Source: an uncultured Clostridia bacterium
GTDB taxonomy: Bacteria > Bacillota > Clostridia > TANB77 > CAG-508
NCBI GenBank assembly: GCA_934167175.1
Contig: CAKPKF010000006.1
Coordinates: 1-64,000, forward strand
Direction of reading: 5' to 3'
Length of the DNA: 64,000 bases
The translations under genes and the position numbers were made by a program. The notes under the pieces are model-generated. The model made no database searches and was not told where the DNA came from. It was given only the letters and a program-made list of their open reading frames with translations. Shown here in pieces: positions 47,304 through 56,136 of this stretch (its first letter is position 1; each line of letters starts with the position of its first letter).

Positions 47304-48179
47304 TTAAATTTTATATCCATCTGTTCTAGTAATAGTTTTAAATGCTTGTCCTAATTTTTTCGTAATTGGACCACAAATACCATCACCAATTGTTCTATCA
47401 TCAATATTAGTAACAGCTATTAATTCAGCAGCACTTCCAGAGAAGAAACATTCATCAGCAGAATAAACATTGAATAATGTGAATTCTTTCTCATAAATAG
47501 GAACATTAAGTTCTTTACAAATTTCAAATACACCTTTTCTTGTAATGCCATCTAATATACCAACATGGATAGGTGGAGTATATATTACACCATCTTTTAC
47601 TATAAATATGTTATCACCAGTACATTCTGTTACTATGCCATCTTCGTTTAGCATAATAGCTTCAGATGCACCAGCACGGTTTGCTTCTATTTTTGCTAAA
47701 ATATTGTTTAAATAATTTAATGATTTTATTTGTGGATCAACTATTGTTGCTTTATTTCTTCTTTGTGAAGAAGTAATAGCTGTCATTCCTTTTTCATAAA
47801 CTTCTTCAGGGTACATTTGTATAGCTCCTGCGATACAAATAATTTCAGGTTTTTTACATACATCTGGGTCAAGTCCAAGATCACCAATACCTCTTGTAAC
47901 TATTAATCTGATGTATCCATTCTTAAGATTATTTTTTCTACAGCTTTCAGCTACAATTTCTGTCATTTCATCTTTTGAAACAGGGATTTCTAATCTTATA
48001 GCTTTAGCAGCATTATATAGTCTGTCCATATGTTCTTTACATTTAAAAATAATGCCATCATAGAGTCTAATGCCTTCAAAAATTCCATCTCCATATAGAA
48101 CGCCTCTATCGAAAACTGAAATTTTAGCTTCGTCCTTTTCAAAAAATTCTCCATTAATGTAAACGTATTGTTTGTCCAT
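47304..48179 (-). CDS. ilvE: Branched-chain amino acid aminotransferase (class IV)
   Basis: This 291-residue, PLP-dependent, fold-type IV enzyme is the short IlvE type. The N-terminus is VYINGEFFEKDEAKISVFDR with GVLYGDGIFEGIR. The PLP Lys is in DPQIKSLNYLNNILAK. Cofactor-binding ECTGDNIFIV and the end SAAELIAVTNID are typical. It interconverts Leu, Ile and Val with their keto acids. D-amino acid transaminase or lyase activity cannot be excluded in this fold family. AAAGGAG lies upstream. Confidence 0.92.
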   Translation of the reverse strand: MDKQYVYINGEFFEKDEAKISVFDRGVLYGDGIFEGIRLYDGIIFKCKEHMDRLYNAAKAIRLEIPVSKDEMTEIVAESCRKNNLKNGYIRLIVTRGIGDLGLDPDVCKKPEIICIAGAIQMYPEEVYEKGMTAITSSQRRNKATIVDPQIKSLNYLNNILAKIEANRAGASEAIMLNEDGIVTECTGDNIFIVKDGVIYTPPIHVGILDGITRKGVFEICKELNVPIYEKEFTLFNVYSADECFFSGSAAELIAVTNIDDRTIGDGICGPITKKLGQAFKTITRTDGYKI

Positions 48180-48405
48180 AAACTCAACTCCTTTAATTTA
48201 ATTATTTATCATATTATGTATTATATGAATTCACAATATATTATCATATCGAAAAAGTTATGTCAAATTTGATTTTATAATAATTATATGGTATAATGTG
48301 GAAATGTGATAAAAAAATGAGATATTATAAAATATTAGTGATTTTTAGAAAAATTTAAGAAAATATGGTTAGTCTAAAAATGTATTGATAAGAGTGGAGG
48401 AATTT

Positions 48406-49962
48406 GTGAAAAAAGAATTAAAATTTGAAGAGTTGAATCTATCAAAAGAATTAAAAAGGGCACTTGAAGAAAACGGGTATAAAGTTGCAACAGAGATACA
48501 ACAAAAATCTATACCACATATTATAGAAGGAAGAGACATAATAGGACAATCAAAAACAGGTACAGGTAAAACAGCATCATATGGGTTGCCAATTATTGAG
48601 AAAATAAATCCAGATAATAAAAAGGTACAAACAATTATATTATGTCCTACTAGAGAATTGGCTGTGCAAGTATCAGAAGAAATGAGAAAATTTTTGAAAT
48701 ACAAAGAAGGAATAAAGTGTTACGCAATTTATGGTGGACAACCAATAGAGAAACAAATAATGGCATTAAAGAAAGGAGTACAAATAGTTATAGGAACTCC
48801 AGGTAGAGTTATGGATCATATGAGAAGAAAAACTTTAAAATTAGATAATGTAAAAATATGTGTACTAGATGAAGCAGATGAAATGCTTAATATGGGATTT
48901 GAAGAAGATATAAATACAATATTGAAAAAAGTTCCAGAGAATAGGCAAACTGTTTTATTTTCAGCAACTATGAGTAAAAAAATATTAGAAATAGCAAAAA
49001 AATATTTAAAAAATCCAGTAAGTGTAAAAATAAAAGCAGAAGAGTTAACCGTAAATAATATAAAGCAGATATCAATTAATATAAAAGAATGTATGAAAGA
49101 TGAAGGACTAATGAGATTAATAGAAGCATATAATCCTAAAAAAGTCATAGTGTTTTGCAATACAAAGAAAAAAGTAGATAATTTAATAGAAACTTTAAAA
49201 TTGAAAAATTATAAGGCAGAAGCATTGCATGGGGATATAAAACAAAGTCAAAGAGACAGAATAATGAAAAGACTAAAGAATGGAGAGTTTCAAATTTTAG
49301 TTGCTACAGATGTTGTTGCAAGAGGTATAGATATACAAGATCTAGAATTAGTTATAAATTATGATGTGCCTCAAGAAGAGGAATATTATGTTCATAGAAT
49401 AGGTAGAACAGGAAGAAATGGAAATACAGGAAAGGCATTTACATTTGTTGTAGGAAAAGAAAAGAACAAAATTAACAGCATACAAAAATATGCAAATACT
49501 AAAATAGAAGTGGGAAAAATTCCTACTATAAACGAAATCAAAAAAATAAAAAATGAGAAACTAATAAATAAAATACAAGATATAATAGATAGTGATGCTG
49601 AAAATAATACTAACAACGAAGTGTTAAATGTGCTATTAGAAAAAAACAAAGATGTTAATGTAGTAACAAAGGCATTATGGACTTTAGTAGTTGGAAAACA
49701 AGAAGAACAAAAAGAAATAAAACAAGAAAATGTAAAGATATTTTTAAATTTAGGAAGAAAAGATAAAATAATGGTAAAAGACATATTAGGTAGTATTTCT
49801 TCAAATGTAGCTATCTCAAGTTCAGAAATAGGAAAAATAAATATACTAGATAAATTTTCGTTCATAGAAATTCCTGGAGAATATATAGATGATGTGTTAA
49901 CAGGAATGAAAGGAAAACAAATAAAAGGAAAAAACTGTAGTCTAGAAATTGCAAATGGATAG
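48406..49962 (+). CDS. DEAD-box RNA helicase with DbpA-type RNA-binding domain
   Basis: This ATP-dependent RNA helicase has about 518 residues. Motifs in order are Q-motif EIQQKSIPHI, motif I SKTGTGKT, PTRELA, TPGRVMDH, DEAD, SAT, VATDVVARGIDIQ and HRIGRTGRNG. The last 75 residues form a DbpA/CsdA-type RNA-binding domain (FLNLGRKDKIMVKDILGSI). This suggests a role in 50S assembly or cold adaptation, like YxiN or DeaD. The GTG at 48406 is used because GTGGAGGA lies just before it. Confidence 0.94.
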   Translation: MKKELKFEELNLSKELKRALEENGYKVATEIQQKSIPHIIEGRDIIGQSKTGTGKTASYGLPIIEKINPDNKKVQTIILCPTRELAVQVSEEMRKFLKYKEGIKCYAIYGGQPIEKQIMALKKGVQIVIGTPGRVMDHMRRKTLKLDNVKICVLDEADEMLNMGFEEDINTILKKVPENRQTVLFSATMSKKILEIAKKYLKNPVSVKIKAEELTVNNIKQISINIKECMKDEGLMRLIEAYNPKKVIVFCNTKKKVDNLIETLKLKNYKAEALHGDIKQSQRDRIMKRLKNGEFQILVATDVVARGIDIQDLELVINYDVPQEEEYYVHRIGRTGRNGNTGKAFTFVVGKEKNKINSIQKYANTKIEVGKIPTINEIKKIKNEKLINKIQDIIDSDAENNTNNEVLNVLLEKNKDVNVVTKALWTLVVGKQEEQKEIKQENVKIFLNLGRKDKIMVKDILGSISSNVAISSSEIGKINILDKFSFIEIPGEYIDDVLTGMKGKQIKGKNCSLEIANG

Positions 49963-49989
49963 TAAAAAAATAGAAGGATGATATGAAAT

Positions 49990-51297
49990 ATGAGGGTTGA
50001 TAAAGCAAGAGAAATTGCATTAAAATGTTTATATAAAGTAGAAAAACAAGAAGCATATTCAAATATTATTTTAGACAAAGAAATAGAAAAAAATAGAGAA
50101 TTTTTAAATATGAAAGATATAGGATTAATATCTGAATTAGTATATGGGGTAACAACATGGAAATTGACAATAGATTATATTATACAAAAATATTCTAAAA
50201 TTAAGTTAAAAAAAATATCAGATTGGATAATAAATATTTTAAGAATAGGAGTATATCAAATAATATTTTTAGATAAAATCCCAAAATCAGCAGCAGTAAA
50301 TGAAAGTGTTATATTAACAAAAAAATACGGAATTAAATCAGTAAGTTTTGTTAATGCTATACTAAGAAAGATTGATAAAGATGATTTTGAAGAAGTAAAA
50401 AATATTAAAGATGCAAAACAAAGAATATCTATAAGTACTTCAATGCCATTGTGGCTTGTAGAAGAATTATCAAAATATCATGAACTAGAAAAAGTAGAGG
50501 AAATATGTTTAGCTAGCAATTTAAAACCAGATATAACTATAAGAGTAAATAAATTGAAAATATCAAAAAAAGATTTTATAAATAAATTAAAAGAGATGAA
50601 TATTGATTATGAAGAATGTGAACTTGAGAACTTTTTAAAACTGAAAAAATTGAAAAATATTTCGAATTTGGAATTGTTTAAAAAAGGATATTTTACTATT
50701 CAAGATGAATCTGCTGGATTACCAGTAGTTGTGTTGAATCCAAAGAAAAAAGAGTGTATTCTAGATGCTTGTAGTGCACCTGGGGGAAAAACAACACAAA
50801 TGGCAGAGATGATGGAAAATGAGGGTGAGATTATTGCATGGGATTTGTACAAAGAAAGGTTAAGTCTAGTAAAGCAAAATGCTGAAAGATTGGGGATAAA
50901 AATTATAAAAACTGAAGAAAAAAATTCAAGTAAATTAGATGAAAAGTATATAGAAAAATTTGATAAAATATTATTAGATGTACCATGTTTAGGTATTGGA
51001 GTAATAAGAAGAAAGCCAGATATAAAATGGAAAAGAAAAAAAGAAGATATAAATGAAATTTGCAAAATTCAATTAGAAATATTGCATACATGCTCTAAGT
51101 ATTTAAAAAAAGGAGGATGTTTAGTATATTCTACATGTAGTATTTTAGAAGAAGAAAATCAAAAAATAATAGAAAAATTTATAAAAAATGGCAAATTCAA
51201 ATTGTCGAATATAGGCGAAAAATCTTGTGGAAGTATAACAAGATATCCAAATAAAAATTACGATGGATTTTTTGTTTGCAAATTAGAAAAACTATAA
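49990..51297 (+). CDS. rsmB: 16S rRNA (cytosine-967-C5)-methyltransferase
   Basis: This 435-residue protein has an N-terminal NusB-like RNA-binding domain (VDKAREIALKCLYKVEKQEAY) and a C-terminal SAM-dependent methyltransferase. Motif I is LDACSAPGGKTTQMAEMM. The two Cys are in DVPCLGIGVIRRKPDIKW (motif IV) and STCSILEEEN (motif VI, catalytic). It sits 27 bases after the helicase gene, so both may be one rRNA-related operon. Confidence 0.95.
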   Translation: MRVDKAREIALKCLYKVEKQEAYSNIILDKEIEKNREFLNMKDIGLISELVYGVTTWKLTIDYIIQKYSKIKLKKISDWIINILRIGVYQIIFLDKIPKSAAVNESVILTKKYGIKSVSFVNAILRKIDKDDFEEVKNIKDAKQRISISTSMPLWLVEELSKYHELEKVEEICLASNLKPDITIRVNKLKISKKDFINKLKEMNIDYEECELENFLKLKKLKNISNLELFKKGYFTIQDESAGLPVVVLNPKKKECILDACSAPGGKTTQMAEMMENEGEIIAWDLYKERLSLVKQNAERLGIKIIKTEEKNSSKLDEKYIEKFDKILLDVPCLGIGVIRRKPDIKWKRKKEDINEICKIQLEILHTCSKYLKKGGCLVYSTCSILEEENQKIIEKFIKNGKFKLSNIGEKSCGSITRYPNKNYDGFFVCKLEKL

Positions 51298-51298
51298 G

Positions 51299-51351
51299 AA
51301 ACTGTAACAGAATTGTAATATTACAAAAATATTACAATTCTGTTACAGTTT
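51299..51351 (+). terminator. 24-bp perfect hairpin terminator after rsmB
   Basis: Bases 51299-51322 pair without mismatch with 51328-51351 around a five-base loop (ACAAA). The arm starts AAACTGTAACAG and the hairpin ends in TTTT. The stem is unusually long for an intrinsic terminator. Confidence 0.85.
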
Positions 51352-51362
51352 TATTGCTTATA

Positions 51363-51390
51363 TTGACTTTTGTAAAAAATAGAATAAAAT
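51363..51390 (+). promoter_or_regulatory. Possible promoter of the type IV pilus operon
   Basis: TTGACT and TAAAAT are separated by 16 bases, about 125 bases ahead of the first pilus gene. Confidence 0.45.
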
Positions 51391-51517
51391 ATACACATAG
51401 AAAAATGTAAATTGCAAAATAAAACCAAAAAATACAAGTATTAAATTCAAAAATTTACAGATTATAATAAAGAAAAACAATAGATGATAAAATATAATAG
51501 AACAAAGGAGAAATAAA

Positions 51518-53143
51518 ATGCCAAGTTGCTTAGGATTATATATTGAAAATAATATAATTAAATATGCTAAAGTAGTTAAAGACAACAATACATTTAAAGT
51601 AGAGTCATTTGGCATGAAGTTTTATGATAAATTAAATGAAACAATAAGTCAAATTATAGCAGAAACTTATAGTTACAAAACGCCGATAGTAACCAACTTA
51701 TCAGATGAATTTTATAACTATTTTTATATGTTTAGTTTATTAAATAAAAATGACTTACAAAAAGCAATAGCTACAGAATTTGAATCATTATGTTATGATA
51801 AAGGTTATAATATAGATGCACTAGAAAAAAGATTTATTATAGTGGATGGAAAAGCAGGAAATGAAAAGGTAAAAGTAATACATGTAGCGGCAAACAAAGC
51901 AGAAATAGCTAGAAAAATTCAACAATTGGATGGACACAAAATAAAAGAAATTGTCCCATTAGGAATGACTATATCAAATTTAGTGGATATATCTAAAAAG
52001 GAAAATTTTGCAATAGTAAATATAGAAGATAAAACTAGTATTACAATAGTTATAGATAAAAAAATAGTAAATGTACAACTTATAGATGAAGGAACAGAAG
52101 AGATATTAAGAAAAATTAATTTAAAAGAAAATTCATATACAAAAGCATATGAAATATGTAAAAATACGACAATATATACAAATGAAGGACAAGAATTGCA
52201 AGATGATATCGAAACAGAATATAATGCATATTTGGACTATATAATGCCAACATTATATTCAATTGTAGGAAAAACAAGAAAATTAATCAATGAATTAGAA
52301 GAAAAAGTTGATAAAGTATATATAACAGGAACGGCATCTGCTATAAACAACATAGATTTATATTTTCAAGAATATTTGAAAAATGTAGAATGCACAATCT
52401 TAAAACCATATTTTATAACTAAAGTTGGAAAAAAAATCAATATAAAAGATTATATTGAAGTTAATTCAGCAATTGCATTAGGTATGCAGGGATTAGGAGA
52501 AGGTTTAAAAAATATTAATTTTAAAAAGTCTAGTATAATGGACAAATTGCCAGAATGGCTTACATTGGATGTAGGAAGCTTGAATTTGAAAAATGTAAAT
52601 TTAAAAGCACCTTCATTAGATTTTAAAGGTTCATTGGATGCAATTGAAAGAAATATGGTAAGGACAATAAGCGCAATACTAATTACAATAATAGCATATT
52701 CAGCATTTTCAATGATAACAAAAAAACAAATAGATAATAAGGCACAAGAAATACAAGATGCAACTACAGAAACAAATAAACAAATAAGCCTAGCACAAGC
52801 AGATAGTTCAAGATTACAAACAATAACAAGCAAGTACGAAACAAAAATTCAAAATATAAATGATATAAATTCTAAAAAAGCAAGTAAATCACAAAATAGA
52901 AATGCAATACCAAATTTGTTGAATCAAATAATGACAATAATACCTAAGAATGTTCAAATAACTTCAATAGAAAATACTAGCGGAACAAAAATAGTAATTA
53001 ATGCTCAAGCAGAAAAATATGAACAATTAGGATATTTTAAAGCTAAACTAAAAACACAAATGATACTAACAAATGTTACTTCTACAAGCGGTGTTAAACA
53101 AGATAATCTTGTAAAAATTACGATAGAAGGTGATTTACCATGA
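51518..53143 (+). CDS. Type IV pilus assembly protein: PilM-PilN fusion
   Basis: This 541-residue protein has an actin-like PilM half (about 1-340: LGLYIENNIIKYAKVV, the phosphate-loop-like VNIEDKTSITIVI, VYITGTASAINNIDLYF, NSAIALGMQGLGEG). A linker, one membrane helix (about 390-407) and a PilN-like extracytoplasmic part follow, with a coiled coil (410-455) and a small alpha/beta domain (IPNLLNQIMTIIPKNVQITSI). In most species PilM and PilN are separate; here they are joined into one inner-platform protein. AAAGGAG precedes the ATG. It overlaps the next gene by four bases. Confidence 0.85.
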   Translation: MPSCLGLYIENNIIKYAKVVKDNNTFKVESFGMKFYDKLNETISQIIAETYSYKTPIVTNLSDEFYNYFYMFSLLNKNDLQKAIATEFESLCYDKGYNIDALEKRFIIVDGKAGNEKVKVIHVAANKAEIARKIQQLDGHKIKEIVPLGMTISNLVDISKKENFAIVNIEDKTSITIVIDKKIVNVQLIDEGTEEILRKINLKENSYTKAYEICKNTTIYTNEGQELQDDIETEYNAYLDYIMPTLYSIVGKTRKLINELEEKVDKVYITGTASAINNIDLYFQEYLKNVECTILKPYFITKVGKKINIKDYIEVNSAIALGMQGLGEGLKNINFKKSSIMDKLPEWLTLDVGSLNLKNVNLKAPSLDFKGSLDAIERNMVRTISAILITIIAYSAFSMITKKQIDNKAQEIQDATTETNKQISLAQADSSRLQTITSKYETKIQNINDINSKKASKSQNRNAIPNLLNQIMTIIPKNVQITSIENTSGTKIVINAQAEKYEQLGYFKAKLKTQMILTNVTSTSGVKQDNLVKITIEGDLP

Positions 53144-53871
53144 GAAAAATATTAATTAGTGCTTTATCAGTAATTTTACTAGCATTATTAGCTGTTACTA
53201 TGGTAAAAGGAGTTCATATAAAAAATTTCAATATACTGAGTATAGCAGAAATAAAAAATGAAAGAGATAATTTAGATAAATCACTACAAAATTTAAGAGC
53301 ACTTACAGCTACGAAATATCCGAATACAGTTGAACAATTAAATAATAATGCTAAAGTTCTTTTAGAAAAAAAAGAGGAATATTCAAATTTAGTATTCTTT
53401 AGTAGTGATGAAGAAGTAAGAAAAGCAAATAGTTATGAAAATTATGAAATGGAGTATTTGTGGTCTAAGATAGGAAATCATGCTACTAAACATGGTGTTG
53501 TATTGGACTTTAAAGTAATGAATAAATCAAATAATAATTCAACTACGGCAGGAAGTTTAAAATATTATGATTTGAACTTTGTTGTAACAGGTGCATATGT
53601 ACCAATTACTGATTTTATTTCTTCAATAGAAAATGATCAATCATTAGGGTTCAGGATCGAAAACTTTAAATTAATACCAAGCGATAACAATAATTCATTA
53701 CAAGGAAGCTTTACGGTTAGGGATGTCGCAATAGATATAGATTCTGCAACACAACAAACAGACAACAACAGTAGTAAGAATAAAGAAACAAAAAATAATA
53801 CAAACAATACAACAAATACAAACAATGAAAAGAGTGCAACAAATACAACAAACAATACAACTCAGCAATAA
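53140..53871 (+). CDS. PilO-like type IV pilus assembly protein with Asn/Thr-rich tail
   Basis: This 243-residue protein has one membrane helix (4-22), a coiled coil (about 36-70) and a PilO-like ferredoxin fold (about 95-195: YDLNFVVTGAYVPITDFISSIE). The last 45 residues are an almost pure Asn/Thr/Lys tail. It overlaps the PilM-N gene by four bases. Together they would form the alignment subcomplex around the pilus motor. Confidence 0.75.
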   Translation: MRKILISALSVILLALLAVTMVKGVHIKNFNILSIAEIKNERDNLDKSLQNLRALTATKYPNTVEQLNNNAKVLLEKKEEYSNLVFFSSDEEVRKANSYENYEMEYLWSKIGNHATKHGVVLDFKVMNKSNNNSTTAGSLKYYDLNFVVTGAYVPITDFISSIENDQSLGFRIENFKLIPSDNNNSLQGSFTVRDVAIDIDSATQQTDNNSSKNKETKNNTNNTTNTNNEKSATNTTNNTTQQ

Positions 53872-53947
53872 AATAATACAATATATATAGAAAAACAAAA
53901 AATATTGCACCAAAACAATAAATTATAGAGAAGGAGAAATTCAAAAT

Positions 53948-54412
53948 ATGGCAAAATCAATAATAAAAGAAATTATAATTATATTGTTATTAGTAATTGC
54001 AATCATATTGGCATTAGGAGTATTATTTTATGATTATATCCCAACAAGGGAAGTAGTGCCAGTACCAGAAAAATATACAGTTCCAGATACAATAAAAGAA
54101 GAATTAGCATCTGAAGTATCAGATTTGGATAATACACCAGTTGCTAATTATGAAATTACAGAATCAGATTTGGATTTATATGAAAAAACTAAAAGTTATG
54201 ACGCTGGAAAGGTAAATCCATTTTCAAGTACCGCTATAACTTCAACAGATACAGGAAAACCAGCTAATAGCAGTGGAACAAGTAATAATACTACTACCAC
54301 AAATGAAAACAATACAACCAATGACAAAAATAGCAATAAGCAGGAAAAAAATCCGATAACAGGTGAAACAAACGTGACAGGAACAATATATGAAGATACT
54401 GGAAAAAAATAA
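53948..54412 (+). CDS. Small membrane-anchored pilus operon protein (PilP-like by position)
   Basis: This 154-residue protein has an N-terminal membrane helix (8-28), a charged extracytoplasmic stretch with a short KVNPFSS motif reminiscent of PilP's RDPF element, and a Ser/Thr/Asn-rich tail. Identity as PilP rests on position after PilO and on that motif only. AGAAGGAG precedes the ATG. Confidence 0.55.
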   Translation: MAKSIIKEIIIILLLVIAIILALGVLFYDYIPTREVVPVPEKYTVPDTIKEELASEVSDLDNTPVANYEITESDLDLYEKTKSYDAGKVNPFSSTAITSTDTGKPANSSGTSNNTTTTNENNTTNDKNSNKQEKNPITGETNVTGTIYEDTGKK

Positions 54413-54478
54413 TTAAATTAGGTTATATTTATTTTTCAATATAGATATAAACAAAATATAATAAGGAGGATTTTATTT

Positions 54479-54706
54479 ATGTTAAGAAAAGAAGAAAAAG
54501 GTATTACACTAGTAGCATTAGTAATTACTATTATAGTACTATTAATTCTAGCAGGAGTTTCAATATCATTAGTAATAGGTCAAAATGGACTTATTACAAG
54601 ATCTAAAACAGGAGCTAACACATATCAAAAAGCAGCAGCTAATGAAACAAATCAATTAAATACTTTCTCAAATGAGTTTAATACACTTATAGACAAAGTT
54701 GATTAA
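54479..54706 (+). CDS. Small type IV pilin-like protein (probable major pilin)
   Basis: This 75-residue prepilin has the leader MLRKEEKG, then the class III-type cleavage site G|ITLVAL and a long hydrophobic helix (ITLVALVITIIVLLILAGVS). Position 5 of the mature chain is Ala, where canonical type IV pilins carry Glu. The rest is a short Asn/Ala/Thr-rich helix. It has the strongest ribosome binding site of the operon (AAGGAGG) and 60-base flanks on both sides, in keeping with the most abundant subunit. Confidence 0.82.
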   Translation: MLRKEEKGITLVALVITIIVLLILAGVSISLVIGQNGLITRSKTGANTYQKAAANETNQLNTFSNEFNTLIDKVD

Positions 54707-54809
54707 TAGATAACAACTTAGAGGCATATGCATTAAAAATGTATATGCCTAATTTACTATAAAACCCAAATAATAGAAATATAAAATGGAATAAAAGGGG
54801 GAATTAAAT

Positions 54810-55637
54810 GTGAATATTATAATATATATTCTTATTTTCATAATAGGAACTTTATTTGGAAGTTTCTTTTCACTAGCGGTATATAGAATACCATTAAAAG
54901 AAGATATAACACATAAACACTCTTTTTGCCCTAAATGTAACCATAAACTAGGCTTTTGGGATTTGATTCCAATACTTAGTTACATATTTCTAGGTGGAAA
55001 ATGTAGATATTGTAAACAAAAAATTAAACCTAGATATATATTATTAGAAACATTGTCTGGATTGACATTTGTTTTATTTGCCTTTTCTTTGAATCTAGAT
55101 TTTTATAATTTGTCTATTCAAGAAATAAGCACATTTGTCCTAGGAATATTATATTTTGTAGGATTGTTTATAATCGCTGGAATAGATAAGGAAAAAAGAC
55201 AAATACAAACAAATGTATTGATATATGGAGTAATAGTAGAACTATTATATATGATATATCTATATACATTAGAAAAAGTTAATATATATGGATATGTTAT
55301 ATATGTTTTTATAATGACAATATTAATAGCAATAGATATAATGTATTTTAGAAAAAAGGCAAAATCTAATTATTTTATTCAAGTATTAATATTACTTTCA
55401 TATATATTAACTTTCTGTGGAATGGCTAAAACAATTACTACAATTATATTTACAGTGCTTGTGATAGTTATAAAAGGTATTATAGCTAGTATTCAAAAAC
55501 AATTTAACAAAGTGAGAAAAGATGATGAGAATAATCTTATAGATTATAAAATAATTCCATTAGGTTTTTTCCTATGTACTTCAAATATTCTTGTAATGAT
55601 TGTTACTAATTTATTATCATATATTATTAAAATTTAG
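54810..55637 (+). CDS. pilD: Prepilin peptidase
   Basis: This 275-residue polytopic aspartic protease cleaves prepilin leaders and may methylate the new N-terminus. The N-terminal GTLFGSFFSLAVYRIP and the four-Cys zinc loop (CPKCNHKLGFWDLIPILSY; CRYCKQKI; KPRYILLE) are clear. The first catalytic Asp is in AGIDKEKRQI. The second (normally in GxGD) is not in its usual context; the only candidate is AIDIMYF near residue 170. I rate it as PilD with a degenerate second site. Confidence 0.88.
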   Translation: MNIIIYILIFIIGTLFGSFFSLAVYRIPLKEDITHKHSFCPKCNHKLGFWDLIPILSYIFLGGKCRYCKQKIKPRYILLETLSGLTFVLFAFSLNLDFYNLSIQEISTFVLGILYFVGLFIIAGIDKEKRQIQTNVLIYGVIVELLYMIYLYTLEKVNIYGYVIYVFIMTILIAIDIMYFRKKAKSNYFIQVLILLSYILTFCGMAKTITTIIFTVLVIVIKGIIASIQKQFNKVRKDDENNLIDYKIIPLGFFLCTSNILVMIVTNLLSYIIKI

Positions 55638-55646
55638 GGGCATAGT

Positions 55647-56124
55647 ATGAGAATTTATAAAAATGTAAAAAGTGAAAAAGGTATTACTGGAGTAGATATA
55701 ACAATATCAATTTTAATGATAGCTATATTTACAGCCATTATTGCAACTTTATCATATAATATATATGTTACATCGGTTACACAAAAAAGGGCAACAATTG
55801 CTTCGAATTATTTAATAGATATTTTTGAAAGTATAGATAATATGAGTTATGAAAATGTAACCGTGAACAATATAATATCTAAAATTTCTGATATAGATTC
55901 ACGGAAATGGTACAACTAAGAAAATCATAAGTGGTAAAGAGAGTGGGACAGATACAGAATTAAAAACACCATATAGAGTGGAAATAGCAGTAGAAAATTA
56001 TAATGATACCGCTGAAGGAAAAGGTAAAGAAGATATTATTAAAACTGTAACATTGCAAATCAAATATAATGTTGCTAAAAAAGAAGAAACAATACAAATA
56101 AAAAGGTTAAAACTAAAAGAATAA
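55647..56124 (+). CDS. Type IV pilin-like minor pilin, with an internal +1 frameshift at CGG
   Basis: The prepilin starts with the leader MRIYKNVKSEKG and a hydrophobic helix (ITGVDITISILMIAIFTAII). Zero frame stops at 55917-55919. Skipping C55902 continues in frame +1 (GGA AAT GGT ACA ACT) and yields a 158-residue protein, a normal pilin size. The added part is a plausible globular domain (ELKTPYRVEIAVENYND; TVTLQIKYNVAKKEE), with a stop 12 bases before the next pilin gene. Without the shift only 90 residues and no globular end would be made, leaving a 217-base hole in a tightly packed operon. Confidence 0.82.
55899..55905 (+). other. +1 frameshift site in the minor pilin (TCA CGG A)
   Basis: Zero frame reads GAT TCA CGG AAA TGG TAC AAC TAA. 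Skipping C55902 gives TCA GGA AAT GGT ACA ACT AAG. Same CGGA core as in uvrC and znuC. Confidence 0.8.
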
Positions 56125-56136
56125 AGGAGACTAACT

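Noticed and set aside
53637..53944. Several overlapping minus-strand open frames opposite the Asn/Thr-rich tail of the PilO-like gene
   Set aside because: They are antisense shadows of low-complexity codons without ribosome binding sites or family features.
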